64,000 nt of DNA from Flavobacterium xueshanense. Its GTDB lineage: Bacteria; Bacteroidota; Bacteroidia; Flavobacteriales; Flavobacteriaceae. The notes under the pieces were generated by a model. That model was not told the origin of the DNA, searched no databases, and saw only the letters and a program-made list of their open reading frames with translations. Below, one piece after another: positions 54,660 to 63,657 of the stretch. Where the stretch lies: NCBI RefSeq assembly GCF_900112975.1, contig NZ_FONQ01000007.1:96147-160146 (forward strand), written 5' to 3'. Position numbers and translations under genes: made by a program. Position 1 is the stretch's first letter. Every line of letters starts with the position of its first letter.

Positions 54660-55151
54660 ATGATTGGAAATGACATCGTAGATTTGGCTTTAGCCAGAAA
54701 AGCAAGCAATTGGAAACGAGACCGGTTTTTAAATAAAATCTTTACCGTAAAAGAGCAATTATTAATTTCTGCCAGTGAAAATCCAGAAATAATGGTTTGG
54801 AATTTATGGTCTCGAAAGGAAGCAGCTTACAAAATCTATAATCGGGAAACAGGAATTCGTGGTTTTTTTCCATTACAATTAGAATGTTTTTACGAAAATG
54901 CAACTTTGGGAACCGTTTACATAAAAGGAAAAATTTATTTTACCCAAAGCACAATTGAAAACGATTCTATTTACACGATTGCTGTTGTCGAGAAAGAGCA
55001 TTTCAAAAAAATTAAAAGTATTGATTCTGTTGCGGAAATTTTTAAAAAAAATGGAATTCCATTTATAATAGATTCCAATTCGAAGATAGAAAAACCAATT
55101 TCCATCAGTCATCACGGACGATTTTGGGAAGGAATTATTCTTAATGATTAG
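54660..55151 (+). CDS. 4'-phosphopantetheinyl transferase of the type III PKS cluster
   Basis: 163 residues, short for an Sfp-type enzyme but with the needed motifs: IGNDIVDLALA at the N-terminus for magnesium binding and WNLWSRKEAAYKIYNRETGI near 50-65, the W-x-x-KE-x-x-K signature. It attaches phosphopantetheine from CoA to the serine of an ACP, most probably the adjacent one. A histidine-rich end (ISHHGRFWEGI) resembles family members. It ends the cluster; the following gene is on the other strand. Confidence 0.85.
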   Translation: MIGNDIVDLALARKASNWKRDRFLNKIFTVKEQLLISASENPEIMVWNLWSRKEAAYKIYNRETGIRGFFPLQLECFYENATLGTVYIKGKIYFTQSTIENDSIYTIAVVEKEHFKKIKSIDSVAEIFKKNGIPFIIDSNSKIEKPISISHHGRFWEGIILND

Positions 55152-55159
55152 AATAAAAA

Positions 55160-55756
55160 TTACTTTATTCCCAGTCTTGATTTTAATTTTAAAAATAATA
55201 ATGCCGTTTTATAAGCATCTTCTGAAGATGAATTTCGGTCACTTTTAGTAATTTTATAGGTTGCACAAAGTTCATCCAACGAAAATTGTTTATCATTAAC
55301 ATCGTTAAGTTTCCGATGCATAACATCAACATCCAAGGCCTCATTTTTTAATCGGCCGCAACCTAATCGTTCCAAGGCTGCATTAATCATTTCCACATCA
55401 AAGTCAATGTGATGACCAACTAAAACGGAATTCCCTAGAAACTCTATAAATAATTTTATGGCATCAGGTTCTCCCAGTTTTTTCATTTTGCTTTCTACTA
55501 AAAATTCATTAGAAAGTCCATTATCATGGAAAAATTTATATTGTAACAAAACCGTTTCAAAACTATCCCCAATAACAATACTATTATCGATAATTGCAAA
55601 AGAACCAATTGATAAAATCACGTCTTTATCTGGATTTAAGCCTGATGTTTCAGTCGATAAAATCACAAAACGAGACGATTTTTTATCAAATTTAGAAACA
55701 TAGGTTTTCCAAAATTCTGGATATTCTTTATTAATATTTTTTAACCAGTCTAACAT
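55160..55756 (-). CDS. DnaQ-like 3'-5' exonuclease-fold protein with altered active site
   Basis: 198 residues of the DEDD exonuclease fold. Motif I reads LSTETSGL: the usual first Asp of DxE is serine 34, while Glu36 is kept. Motif II is VGHHIDFDVEMI with its Asp. Motif III reads NSSSEDAYKTALLF, where the usual HxAxxD histidine is missing but the Asp remains. Activity may be weakened or different from classic proofreading exonucleases. Its ATG lies two bases beyond the DUF294 gene's stop on the same strand, so the two form an operon. Confidence 0.78.
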   Translation of the reverse strand: MLDWLKNINKEYPEFWKTYVSKFDKKSSRFVILSTETSGLNPDKDVILSIGSFAIIDNSIVIGDSFETVLLQYKFFHDNGLSNEFLVESKMKKLGEPDAIKLFIEFLGNSVLVGHHIDFDVEMINAALERLGCGRLKNEALDVDVMHRKLNDVNDKQFSLDELCATYKITKSDRNSSSEDAYKTALLFLKLKSRLGIK

Positions 55757-55758
55757 AA

Positions 55759-57675
55759 TTATGAAAATTGAGTAAGTTGAAATTTATTTTTAATTAATTC
55801 TTCCAATTCTCTCATGGGAGCTAAAGCATTTTTTAATTTTTCCTTTTCAATTTTTGATAATTCATTCAAATTTATAAATTGACCCGAATTATCATTTTTT
55901 AAACCTTCTAACGTTCGGAATTTAGATAAAATTAAAAAGGCTTCAGCACAACTAAGATAAATTTCAGCATGTTTTGGATCGGTAATCGATAGTTGTTTGA
56001 ATCGTTGAAAAGTGTTGTTAATTCCCCGAATATCAAAACATAAGGTAAATAGACGAGCACCATCAATCAACGGCATCAAAGCACGTGTTTTTATGTCAAA
56101 TTTATCTTTGTTAGTTCCTTCTTCTTCAACAATAAAATTTTTGAAAAAAGTCAGTGGCGAATTCTTTCTCAAAGCATCATTTCCTAAAAAGTCAAAGAAC
56201 AAAGTATTGTTTTTGGCGTTTTTAAAAACAACATTTCCTATGGCATCTTCGATTCTTTGTTCTCCGAATGTGATTTCGTAATCAAAGAAAATGCTGCTTA
56301 AATCATTGCTATTCTCACCTGGAGTATTCATCCAGCTGTCGTACTGTTTCGTCCAGTCAGTCAGCGATTTACACCAAAGCATATTACTTCCCATGTGTCC
56401 GTTTGGACATAACTCATAACCAATTTTTTCGAGTGTAGCAGTTGTTCTTTTTCCAAGTTTAAGGAAATAATCTTTTACGTCACGATATTTATCAGCAGAT
56501 ACATCTTCAAAAATTAAAATACTGTCCTGATCCGTCAATAATAATTGCTCTTTTCTTCCCTGACTTCCAATACTTAGCCAAGCAAAACGGGCAGGAGGGG
56601 AACCTAAATCTAAAATCGATAACTCTACAGAACGTTTAATAATTGCTAAATTTATTTCGCTGGCAATATTGAAAATATGAGAAAGCGGTATGTTTTTAGA
56701 AATTGATGTTTGAACCAAATCTGTTAAACGTTCTCGTATTTGTTTTAATTCTTTTGGATTTTGGGAACGCTTAATCTCTTTGATCAAAACACCGGGATTG
56801 TTAGCTTGAGCAACGATCAAATCATGTTCAGAAATAATACCTTTTAAATCCGATTTATCGGTTCCATCTTGTGTTACACATAAATGAGTTACATTATGTT
56901 TTAGCATTAGTAATTGAGCTTCGGCCAAGGAGACATTCTCCACGACAGTAATTACAGGAGAAGACATTATTTTATCGACAGAAACAGTTACTGGATATCT
57001 GCCGGTGGCAATTTTAGAACGCATATCACTATCGGTTACAATTCCGATAGGCAGATTATTTTCACAAATAACAACATTATTTTTTAATGTTTCTGTCATT
57101 AATTGAGCAACTTCTTGTACAATTGCTGTAATCGTTGTTTTTAATGGTGAAATATTATAGGACAAAGATTGAAAATATTGCATTTCTGATTGCTGATCTG
57201 AATAAAACACATTATCAGAAATCAACTTTCCAATTAAATTTTCTTTATCTTTTGGATTCCGCGTGTTTACAGCAAAACTTTCCAATAAAAAATTTAAAAC
57301 TTCCGAATTATTAGCTACGAAAGGACGAAATGTGGCTATGGGAATAGCATAAACAATACTTTCTTCTCTGGCTTTGGCCGTCATCATGTAATTGTTTTTG
57401 GCAAAAAACGGACGTAAACCAAAGATGTCTCCTTCAGTACATTTATTCAAAAGTGTTTCTTCAGCATCTGCAATGACCGATAAATTGATAACCCCTGAGG
57501 CTACAACATAGAAACTGTCATGCAATACATCATTGATTTGGAATAATGTTTTATGTTTATCTAAATTTACAACGCGAATGCTCATGGCTATTTCAGATAA
57601 CTCTTCAAATGTCAAGTGATTAAATGGCGGATATTCCTTTAAAAAATCAGCAATATGTTCAGCAATTGTATTCAT
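55759..57675 (-). CDS. Cyclic-nucleotide-binding/CBS/DUF294 nucleotidyltransferase-like protein
   Basis: 638 residues with four parts in order: a cNMP-binding domain (residues 10-135), two CBS repeats (about 165-290; NLPIGIVTDSDMRSKIATGR and DLKGIISEHDLIVAQA), a DUF294 nucleotidyltransferase-type domain with WLSIGSQGRKEQLLLTDQD near 370, and a C-terminal helical domain. This is the combination of a ligand sensor coupled to a probable nucleotidyl- or signal-transferring domain; targets are unknown. It is cotranscribed with the exonuclease-fold gene. It does not contain a recognisable DNA-binding domain. Confidence 0.85.
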   Translation of the reverse strand: MNTIAEHIADFLKEYPPFNHLTFEELSEIAMSIRVVNLDKHKTLFQINDVLHDSFYVVASGVINLSVIADAEETLLNKCTEGDIFGLRPFFAKNNYMMTAKAREESIVYAIPIATFRPFVANNSEVLNFLLESFAVNTRNPKDKENLIGKLISDNVFYSDQQSEMQYFQSLSYNISPLKTTITAIVQEVAQLMTETLKNNVVICENNLPIGIVTDSDMRSKIATGRYPVTVSVDKIMSSPVITVVENVSLAEAQLLMLKHNVTHLCVTQDGTDKSDLKGIISEHDLIVAQANNPGVLIKEIKRSQNPKELKQIRERLTDLVQTSISKNIPLSHIFNIASEINLAIIKRSVELSILDLGSPPARFAWLSIGSQGRKEQLLLTDQDSILIFEDVSADKYRDVKDYFLKLGKRTTATLEKIGYELCPNGHMGSNMLWCKSLTDWTKQYDSWMNTPGENSNDLSSIFFDYEITFGEQRIEDAIGNVVFKNAKNNTLFFDFLGNDALRKNSPLTFFKNFIVEEEGTNKDKFDIKTRALMPLIDGARLFTLCFDIRGINNTFQRFKQLSITDPKHAEIYLSCAEAFLILSKFRTLEGLKNDNSGQFINLNELSKIEKEKLKNALAPMRELEELIKNKFQLTQFS

Positions 57676-57859
57676 AGTTGGTCAAATAAATAATGTATTG
57701 TTTGTAAAAATAATAAAATAATAAATTATAATACCGTCATTGTACTGGTAAAACAATTTAATTATCAAGTTCATAATTTTTTCTTAAAATTAAAAGGAAA
57801 TATACTAAGTTAAGTGAACTTACTTTATTTTTATTAAATAAACTAAATCTTTTAAAATC

Positions 57860-58366
57860 ATGAGATTACTTAATAAAATACATCTTTTACTTGTTGCATT
57901 TTTGATTACAAATTCCATAAATGCTCAAGAGAAACCAACGAGCACAAAGGAAGTGGTTTCGGGAAAAATAAATGGTGCGACTATCACTATCAATTACGGC
58001 AGTCCATCTGTTCGAGCCAGAGAAATTTGGGGTAAATTAGTTCCATTCAATCAAGTTTGGCGTGCTGGTGCAAATGATGCAACTACTTTTGAAACCGACA
58101 AAGAACTTACTGTTGAAGGATCAAAATTACCTGCAGGAAAATATTCTTTTTTTATAATTCCAAATGGAAAGCAATGCACTATTATCTTTAATAAAGAATC
58201 AAAACAATGGGGCGCTTATAAATACAAAGAAAAAGAAGATCAACTTCGAGTTACAGTAAAACAAAGAGTTGCGAAGTCAAAAGCTGAAAAATTAATGTAT
58301 TCAATTATCAATAATTCTATCTCATTAAGTTGGGATAATTGGATAATTCCAATTTCTGTCAAATAA
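57860..58366 (+). CDS. DUF2911-family secreted protein
   Basis: 168 residues with a signal peptide (LLVAFLITNSINAQ, cut after NAQ). The mature protein has the DUF2911 pattern: INGATITINYGSPSVRAREI, then GKLVPFNQVWRAGANDATTF, and LPAGKYSFFIIPN near 95. Many Bacteroidota proteins of this family are exported, and the conserved WRAGAN motif is of unknown purpose. It stands alone between the divergent DUF294 operon and a terminator. Confidence 0.85.
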   Translation: MRLLNKIHLLLVAFLITNSINAQEKPTSTKEVVSGKINGATITINYGSPSVRAREIWGKLVPFNQVWRAGANDATTFETDKELTVEGSKLPAGKYSFFIIPNGKQCTIIFNKESKQWGAYKYKEKEDQLRVTVKQRVAKSKAEKLMYSIINNSISLSWDNWIIPISVK

Positions 58367-58390
58367 AATTCATTTTTATTTATATATTAA

Positions 58391-58420
58391 ACAGCATTAC
58401 CAGTAGGTGATGCTGTTTTT
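58391..58420 (+). terminator. Rho-independent terminator of the DUF2911 gene
   Basis: ACAGCATTACC (58391-58401) pairs with GGTGATGCTGT (58406-58416) with one G-U and a four-base loop, followed by a T tract. Confidence 0.85.
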
Positions 58421-58449
58421 GCTTTATTCAAATTTTTATTTTGGGTTGC

Positions 58450-59319
58450 TTACTTTTTGCCTATAATTTTTTTGAAGAGGTTTACAGTTCCCAAAACAAG
58501 TCCTCCTATTACAAGTCCGACTATAAATTCGGTTACTATGGAAGGTAATTGGGGTAATACGCCATGTAAAAAATCGATATTATGTACAAATATACCACCA
58601 GCCACTAATAATAAAGCGATAGTTCCTATTACCGATAAACTTTTGATGACTTTTGGCAAGGCTTGTACCAGAATATTTCCTAAAGTTTTTGAGAAACTTT
58701 TTTCTTTGGAACTCAGTTGCATCAATTTTAAACCTACCTCATCCATGCGGACTATTAGCGCAACAATGCCATAAACTCCCACGGTGGCTATGATTGCAAT
58801 TATGGTAACAACCATTATTTGTGATGAAATGGGTTTTCCGATGACGGTGCCCAGCGCAATGATTACGATTTCTACAGACAAAATAAAATCAGTTACTATG
58901 GCTGATTTTATTTTATCTTTTTCAAAAGCTAAAATCTGCTCTTCAGTCAACGGTTCCAATGAAATTTCATGTTTAAAGTGCTCATGAGGAAAGAAGTATT
59001 CGAATATTTTTTCGGCGCCTTCGTAGGCTAAATATAGTCCGCCAAGCACTAAGATGATAACGACGGCTATGGGCAAAAAGGCACTCAGCAAAAAGGCGAT
59101 AGGTAAAATAATTACTTTGTTTATAAAGGAACCTTTTGCTATGGCCCACAATACGGGAAGTTCTCGTGATGATATAAATCCGGAAGCTTTCTCGGCATTT
59201 ACGGCTAAATCATCACCTAAAATGCCAGCTGTTTTCTTGGCTGCAAGTTTACTCATTACTGCAACATCATCCATGATTGCTGCGATATCATCTAATAGTG
59301 CGAAAAAACCTGATGCCAT
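58450..59319 (-). CDS. DUF808-family membrane protein (YedI-like)
   Basis: 289 residues. The N-terminal MASGFFALLDDIAAIMDDVA is the family hallmark, followed by a KTAGILGDDLAVNAEKASGF segment and about six membrane helices (for example IILPIAFLLSAFLPIAVVII, a helix near 150 and one near 250). Known members such as E. coli YedI are inner-membrane proteins of unknown function. The gene is monocistronic, with a structured repeat upstream and convergent with the DUF2911 terminator. Confidence 0.9.
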   Translation of the reverse strand: MASGFFALLDDIAAIMDDVAVMSKLAAKKTAGILGDDLAVNAEKASGFISSRELPVLWAIAKGSFINKVIILPIAFLLSAFLPIAVVIILVLGGLYLAYEGAEKIFEYFFPHEHFKHEISLEPLTEEQILAFEKDKIKSAIVTDFILSVEIVIIALGTVIGKPISSQIMVVTIIAIIATVGVYGIVALIVRMDEVGLKLMQLSSKEKSFSKTLGNILVQALPKVIKSLSVIGTIALLLVAGGIFVHNIDFLHGVLPQLPSIVTEFIVGLVIGGLVLGTVNLFKKIIGKK

Positions 59320-59466
59320 TTTGATTGTTTTTAGAAACTTAGTTGATTTTGGAATTGCTTTCCCAAAATTTAATCTGCGCGTTTTGTTTATTTAATAGTG
59401 CGAATTTAATACTTTTTTGATTTACTCAAATTATAAAATCAGCTTGAGAGACATAAATTTCTGGTA

Positions 59467-59578
59467 TAGCGCTGATGGAAGTAAGTATCCTTTTTTTAAA
59501 CGCTTCTTATCCTTACTGAGTTTTGAACTCTGGAAGGGTTGCGTTTAAAAAAAGATACTGCGGACAGCGGGATAACTC
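59467..59578 (+). repeat. Structured dispersed repeat, copy C
   Basis: Opens TAGCGCTGATGGAAG, then CTTTTTTTAAACGC (59490-59503) pairs perfectly over 14 bp with GCGTTTAAAAAAAG (59541-59554), and closes GATACTGCGGACAGCGGGAT. The arms match copies at 23625 and 32199 while the loop differs. It lies between the DUF808 gene and the clpB terminator. Confidence 0.7.
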
Positions 59579-59623
59579 GTATTGAAAAGCAATAAGTGTT
59601 ATGCTCCTAAAAAACTATACGTC

Positions 59624-59654
59624 ATAAAAAAACACCAGCCTTTCGACTGATGTT
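59624..59654 (-). terminator. Rho-independent terminator of clpB
   Basis: On the minus strand AACATCAGTC, loop GAAA and GGCTGGTGTT form a 10-bp stem with two G-U pairs and a GNRA loop, followed by T7. Confidence 0.85.
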
Positions 59655-59678
59655 TTTCATTGTTTGAAATTATTCCGA

Positions 59679-62285
59679 TTAAGAAACCAACTCGCTTTGA
59701 TTTCTAAAGACTAATTGCCCATTAAAAGCATCGAGCAGAATAATGCTATCGGTTGTAATTTTTCCGGCTAGAATTTCTTTGGATAATTGGTTCAAAACAT
59801 CTCTTTGAATCACACGTTTCACTGGTCTGGCTCCAAATTGAGGATCATATCCTTTTTCGGATAAATAGGCGATAGCCTCTGGAGTAGCATCCATAGTGAT
59901 GCCTTGAAGCGCTAACATTTTAGTCACGCTTTTTAGTTGTAAACCTACGATTTTGGTAATATTTTCATTGGTCAATGGCGTAAACATTACAATTTCATCT
60001 ATACGATTAATGAATTCCGGGCGAACGGTTTGTTTTAATAGTCCAAGAACTTCCACTTTTGCAGCTTCGGTTGCAGCTTCGACGCTTCCTTTCAAATTTT
60101 CAAATTTCTCTTGAATTATCTGGCTTCCCATATTAGAAGTCATGATGATAATCGTATTTTTAAAATCTGCAAGACGTCCTTTGTTATCGGTCAAACGTCC
60201 TTCATCCAGAACTTGTAGCAAAATGTTGAAAGTATCTGGATGCGCTTTTTCAATTTCATCCAATAATATCACCGAATATGGTTTTCTGCGAACGGCTTCG
60301 GTCAATTGTCCGCCTTCTTCATAACCCACATATCCGGGAGGCGCACCAACTAAACGGCTTACACTGTGGCGCTCCTGATATTCACTCATGTCAATTCTAG
60401 TCATCGCATTTTCATCGTCAAACAAGTATTCCGCTAAGGCTTTTGCCAATTCTGTTTTGCCAACTCCTGTAGTTCCAAGGAATAGAAAAGTTCCAACTGG
60501 TTTTTTCATGTCCTGCAATCCAGCGCGGCTTCTGCGCACGGCATCACTCACTGCTTGAATGGCTTCTTCCTGCCCAACTACTCTGTAATGCAATTCATCT
60601 TCCAGTTTCAATAATTTTTCTCTTTCTCCCTGAAGCATTTTCATCACTGGGATTCCGGTCCATTTTGCTACGACTTCGGCAATGTCTTCACGGGTAACTT
60701 CTTCTTTTATCAACGATGTTCCTCCAGTTTGATCTTCGGCTAATTGTTTTTGAAATGTATCCAATCGTTCTTGGGCTTCTTTTATTTTTCCATAACGAAT
60801 TTCGGCTACTTTTCCATAATCTCCATCACGTTCGGCACGTTCCGCTTCGTATTTGAAATCTTCAATTTCCGTTTTTACCGCTTGAATGTTATCCACCACA
60901 TCTTTCTCTGATTTCCATTTGGCGTAAATCTCGTTTCTCTCTTCTTTTAGATTCGCCAAGTCCATTCCTAAAACTTTGAGTTTACTTTCGTCTTTTTCTC
61001 TTTTAATTGCCTCAATTTCTATTTCCAACTGCATTACTTTTCGATCCAATACATCCAGTTCTTCGGGTTTTGAATTGATTTCCATGCGTATTTTTGAAGC
61101 TGCTTCATCCATTAAATCAATGGCTTTGTCGGGAAGAAAACGATTGGTAATATAGCGTTGAGACAATTCGACTGCAGCAATAATAGCTTCATCTTTTATC
61201 TGAACCTTATGATGTGTTTCATATTTTTCTTTGATACCTCGTAAAATAGAAATCGCACTTTCAGTATCCGGTTCTTCGACCATTATTTTTTGGAAACGTC
61301 TTTCGAGTGCTTTGTCTTTTTCAAAATATTTTTGATATTCGTCTAAAGTTGTAGCTCCAATGGCGCGAAGTTCTCCGCGAGCCAACGCCGGTTTCAAGAT
61401 ATTTGCCGCATCCATGGCGCCTTCGCCACCTCCGGCACCAACGAGTGTGTGAATTTCGTCAATGAATAAAACGATATCGCCTTCAGCAGCAGTCACTTCT
61501 TTCACTACGGATTTCAATCGTTCTTCAAATTCTCCCTTATATTTAGCACCGGCAATTAAGGCTCCCATATCAAGAGAAAATACGATTTTATCTTTCAAAT
61601 TGTCAGGAACGTCTCCATCTACAATTCGGTGTGCTAATCCTTCGGCAATGGCAGTTTTCCCCACTCCGGGTTCTCCCACGAGCATTGGATTGTTTTTAGT
61701 TCTGCGCGTTAAAATTTGTAATACCCTACGAATTTCCTCATCACGACCGATAACTGGATCGAGTTTACCTGCGCGTGCCAATTCATTAAGATTTTTGGCG
61801 TATTTATTCAAAGAATTGTAGGTTTCCTCAGCCGATGCCGAAGTCACTCGTTCACCTTTTCGCAATTCATCAATAGCGGATTTTAGTCCTTTTTCAGTTA
61901 CGCCTTGGTCTTTTAGGATTTGGGCAACTTTACTTTTGGAACTAAATATGGCTAAAATTAAGTGCTCTACAGAAACGAACTCATCATTCATTTTTTTGGC
62001 AATAATTTCGGCTTCGTTTAGTGTTGAGTTTGCGGTTCTGGAAAGCATAATTTCGCCACCTGAAACTTTTGGGAAGCTTAATATTGTGCTGTCTATTATT
62101 TGTTCCAATAAACTCACATTTACGTTAAGTTTTTTAAGCAGAAAAGGCGCCACATTTTCATCGACTTCAAAAATAGCCTTAAAAATATGTTCGTTTTCTA
62201 TTTGTTGTTGTCCATGAGTTTGTGCTAATTGTTGTGAAAGCTGAATGGCTTCCTGAGATTTGATTGTGAATTTATTTATGTTCAT
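59679..62285 (-). CDS. clpB: ATP-dependent disaggregase chaperone ClpB
   Basis: 868 residues from the ATG at 62285 (MNINKFTIKSQEAIQLSQQL); the frame is open to 62330, but that piece is spacer. Parts in order: N-terminal Clp repeats to about 150, a first AAA+ module with GEPGVGKTAIAEGLA near 205, the coiled-coil middle domain (about 405-525), and a second AAA+ module with GTTGVGKTELAKAL near 605. Length is normal for ClpB and the coiled-coil excludes ClpA. With DnaK it pulls apart aggregated proteins after heat stress. Divergent from the ytxJ-type gene. Confidence 0.96.
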   Translation of the reverse strand: MNINKFTIKSQEAIQLSQQLAQTHGQQQIENEHIFKAIFEVDENVAPFLLKKLNVNVSLLEQIIDSTILSFPKVSGGEIMLSRTANSTLNEAEIIAKKMNDEFVSVEHLILAIFSSKSKVAQILKDQGVTEKGLKSAIDELRKGERVTSASAEETYNSLNKYAKNLNELARAGKLDPVIGRDEEIRRVLQILTRRTKNNPMLVGEPGVGKTAIAEGLAHRIVDGDVPDNLKDKIVFSLDMGALIAGAKYKGEFEERLKSVVKEVTAAEGDIVLFIDEIHTLVGAGGGEGAMDAANILKPALARGELRAIGATTLDEYQKYFEKDKALERRFQKIMVEEPDTESAISILRGIKEKYETHHKVQIKDEAIIAAVELSQRYITNRFLPDKAIDLMDEAASKIRMEINSKPEELDVLDRKVMQLEIEIEAIKREKDESKLKVLGMDLANLKEERNEIYAKWKSEKDVVDNIQAVKTEIEDFKYEAERAERDGDYGKVAEIRYGKIKEAQERLDTFQKQLAEDQTGGTSLIKEEVTREDIAEVVAKWTGIPVMKMLQGEREKLLKLEDELHYRVVGQEEAIQAVSDAVRRSRAGLQDMKKPVGTFLFLGTTGVGKTELAKALAEYLFDDENAMTRIDMSEYQERHSVSRLVGAPPGYVGYEEGGQLTEAVRRKPYSVILLDEIEKAHPDTFNILLQVLDEGRLTDNKGRLADFKNTIIIMTSNMGSQIIQEKFENLKGSVEAATEAAKVEVLGLLKQTVRPEFINRIDEIVMFTPLTNENITKIVGLQLKSVTKMLALQGITMDATPEAIAYLSEKGYDPQFGARPVKRVIQRDVLNQLSKEILAGKITTDSIILLDAFNGQLVFRNQSELVS

Positions 62286-62430
62286 GATGAGATAGTGTTT
62301 TGTGGTTATTTGATTAACTTTGTAAATCAATATTCAATTTATATTCCAATACAATAGTACCGACAAATTGACAGAAATTTCATGATTTATATCATGTTTA
62401 AAAGTCAAAATGTCTTAAAACAATACAATT

Positions 62431-62820
62431 ATGAGTTTTTTTAAAAATATTTTTAATAGTTCAGACGATACGAATTCAAATGAAAACAAAATCATCTGGA
62501 ATGAACTAACTGATTTGGCACAACTGAATGAAATTATCACCATTTCGAATGAAAAACCGGTGGCTATTTTTAAACACAGTACGCGATGCAGTGTAAGTAG
62601 AATGGCGCTGAAACAATTTGAAAACGAGTTCAATAGCTCAGATAAAGTTACGCCTTATTTTTTAGATTTAATAGCACATCGCGATATTTCTAATGAAATT
62701 GCAACTCGTTTTGGAGTATATCATCAATCGCCACAATTGATTTTAATCAAAGAAGGAAAAGCCATTTATAATGTTTCTCATAGTGATATTGATGCGGAAG
62801 AGTTGGGGAGGAAAGTTTAA
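62431..62820 (+). CDS. Bacilliredoxin-type thioredoxin-fold protein YtxJ
   Basis: 129 residues of the DUF2847/YtxJ family, a monothiol-glutaredoxin-like fold linked to bacillithiol. The key TRCSVSRMAL motif is at about residues 50-60, with one cysteine where thioredoxins have CxxC. A cis-proline strand follows as YHQSPQLILIKEGK near 100. It would reverse bacillithiol mixed disulfides on proteins. The start at 62431 is followed directly by MSFFKNIFNS; it is divergent from clpB and shares its upstream region, so both may respond to stress. Confidence 0.85.
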   Translation: MSFFKNIFNSSDDTNSNENKIIWNELTDLAQLNEIITISNEKPVAIFKHSTRCSVSRMALKQFENEFNSSDKVTPYFLDLIAHRDISNEIATRFGVYHQSPQLILIKEGKAIYNVSHSDIDAEELGRKV

Positions 62821-62876
62821 AAAAAACTTTATGAAGTTCTAAAATTTAATAAGTTTTTAATTAATTTAATAATAAA

Positions 62877-63551
62877 ATGAAAGTAAGTAAATGGCTGATA
62901 GCCGGAATAGCGAGTGCTCAATTATTAATTTCATGCGAAGTAGTTCGTATTAGTGAAAATTCAAATTATAAGGATTCAAAATTTGTTTTTGGTTCCAACA
63001 AAACTGCGGTTCTTTTCGGTGATGACAATGTATTAATTAATGAATTTTCCAAAACATTTAATAAAAAGTATAAACAAAAAAAGGATTTTGTGAAACAGTA
63101 TGACAGTTTATGTGCCATTACATTGAAACAAGAAAATATATTTGGTGATATAAAATATGATAAATCATTTGAATTTATTTCAAATGATCCTTTGATAGCT
63201 ACCCAAGAACAACAAAAGAAAGTAGATTCATTATTTACAAATACTAATGCTGATTACTTGATAAGAATTTATGATCACGAAATTACAAACAGTATACAAG
63301 GAAATCCAGGTATCCCTATGGCTATGTCTGGAGGTATGGGTATGACTGCAGGTACTCAAAGTGAAAGTTGTATCGTTAAATCTCATTTTCAGATTTATGA
63401 TGTAAAGTCACGAAAAAAAGTATTAGATTTTATATCAAAAGGAAATGGAAGCGTTATGTTTTTTGCATTTGAAAAAGCCCTTGTAGATGCTATCAACAGT
63501 TCGATTAAAAATTCAGCGATATATTTAAAAACTGGGAAATTAAAATTTTAA
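62877..63551 (+). CDS. Predicted lipoprotein of unknown function
   Basis: 224 residues with a lipoprotein signal (WLIAGIASAQLLISCEV, lipobox cysteine near 20). The mature part is mixed alpha/beta with no known motif; a Gly/Met-rich segment (IPMAMSGGMGMTAGTQSES) is in the middle, followed by a beta-strand pair and VFDFISKGNG-like end. I do not recognise a family. It begins 56 bases after the ytxJ-type gene on the same strand and could be cotranscribed. Confidence 0.7.
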   Translation: MKVSKWLIAGIASAQLLISCEVVRISENSNYKDSKFVFGSNKTAVLFGDDNVLINEFSKTFNKKYKQKKDFVKQYDSLCAITLKQENIFGDIKYDKSFEFISNDPLIATQEQQKKVDSLFTNTNADYLIRIYDHEITNSIQGNPGIPMAMSGGMGMTAGTQSESCIVKSHFQIYDVKSRKKVLDFISKGNGSVMFFAFEKALVDAINSSIKNSAIYLKTGKLKF

Positions 63552-63657
63552 ATTAATTTATAAATATTTAGTTACTGAATGAAAGTGCAAGATACAGTTT
63601 TGTGTCAGAATTTATTTTTTAAGTATTTTAAAAATAACCTCGTTTAAAAAGCAGGAT

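Noticed and set aside
62286..62330. N-terminal extension of ClpB
   Set aside because: The conserved MNINKFTIKSQEAI opening begins at 62285; the upstream residues are not family-like.
62431..62633. Minus-strand frame at 62415-62633 opposite the ytxJ-type gene
   Set aside because: It lies entirely opposite a well-supported gene and has no family-like features.
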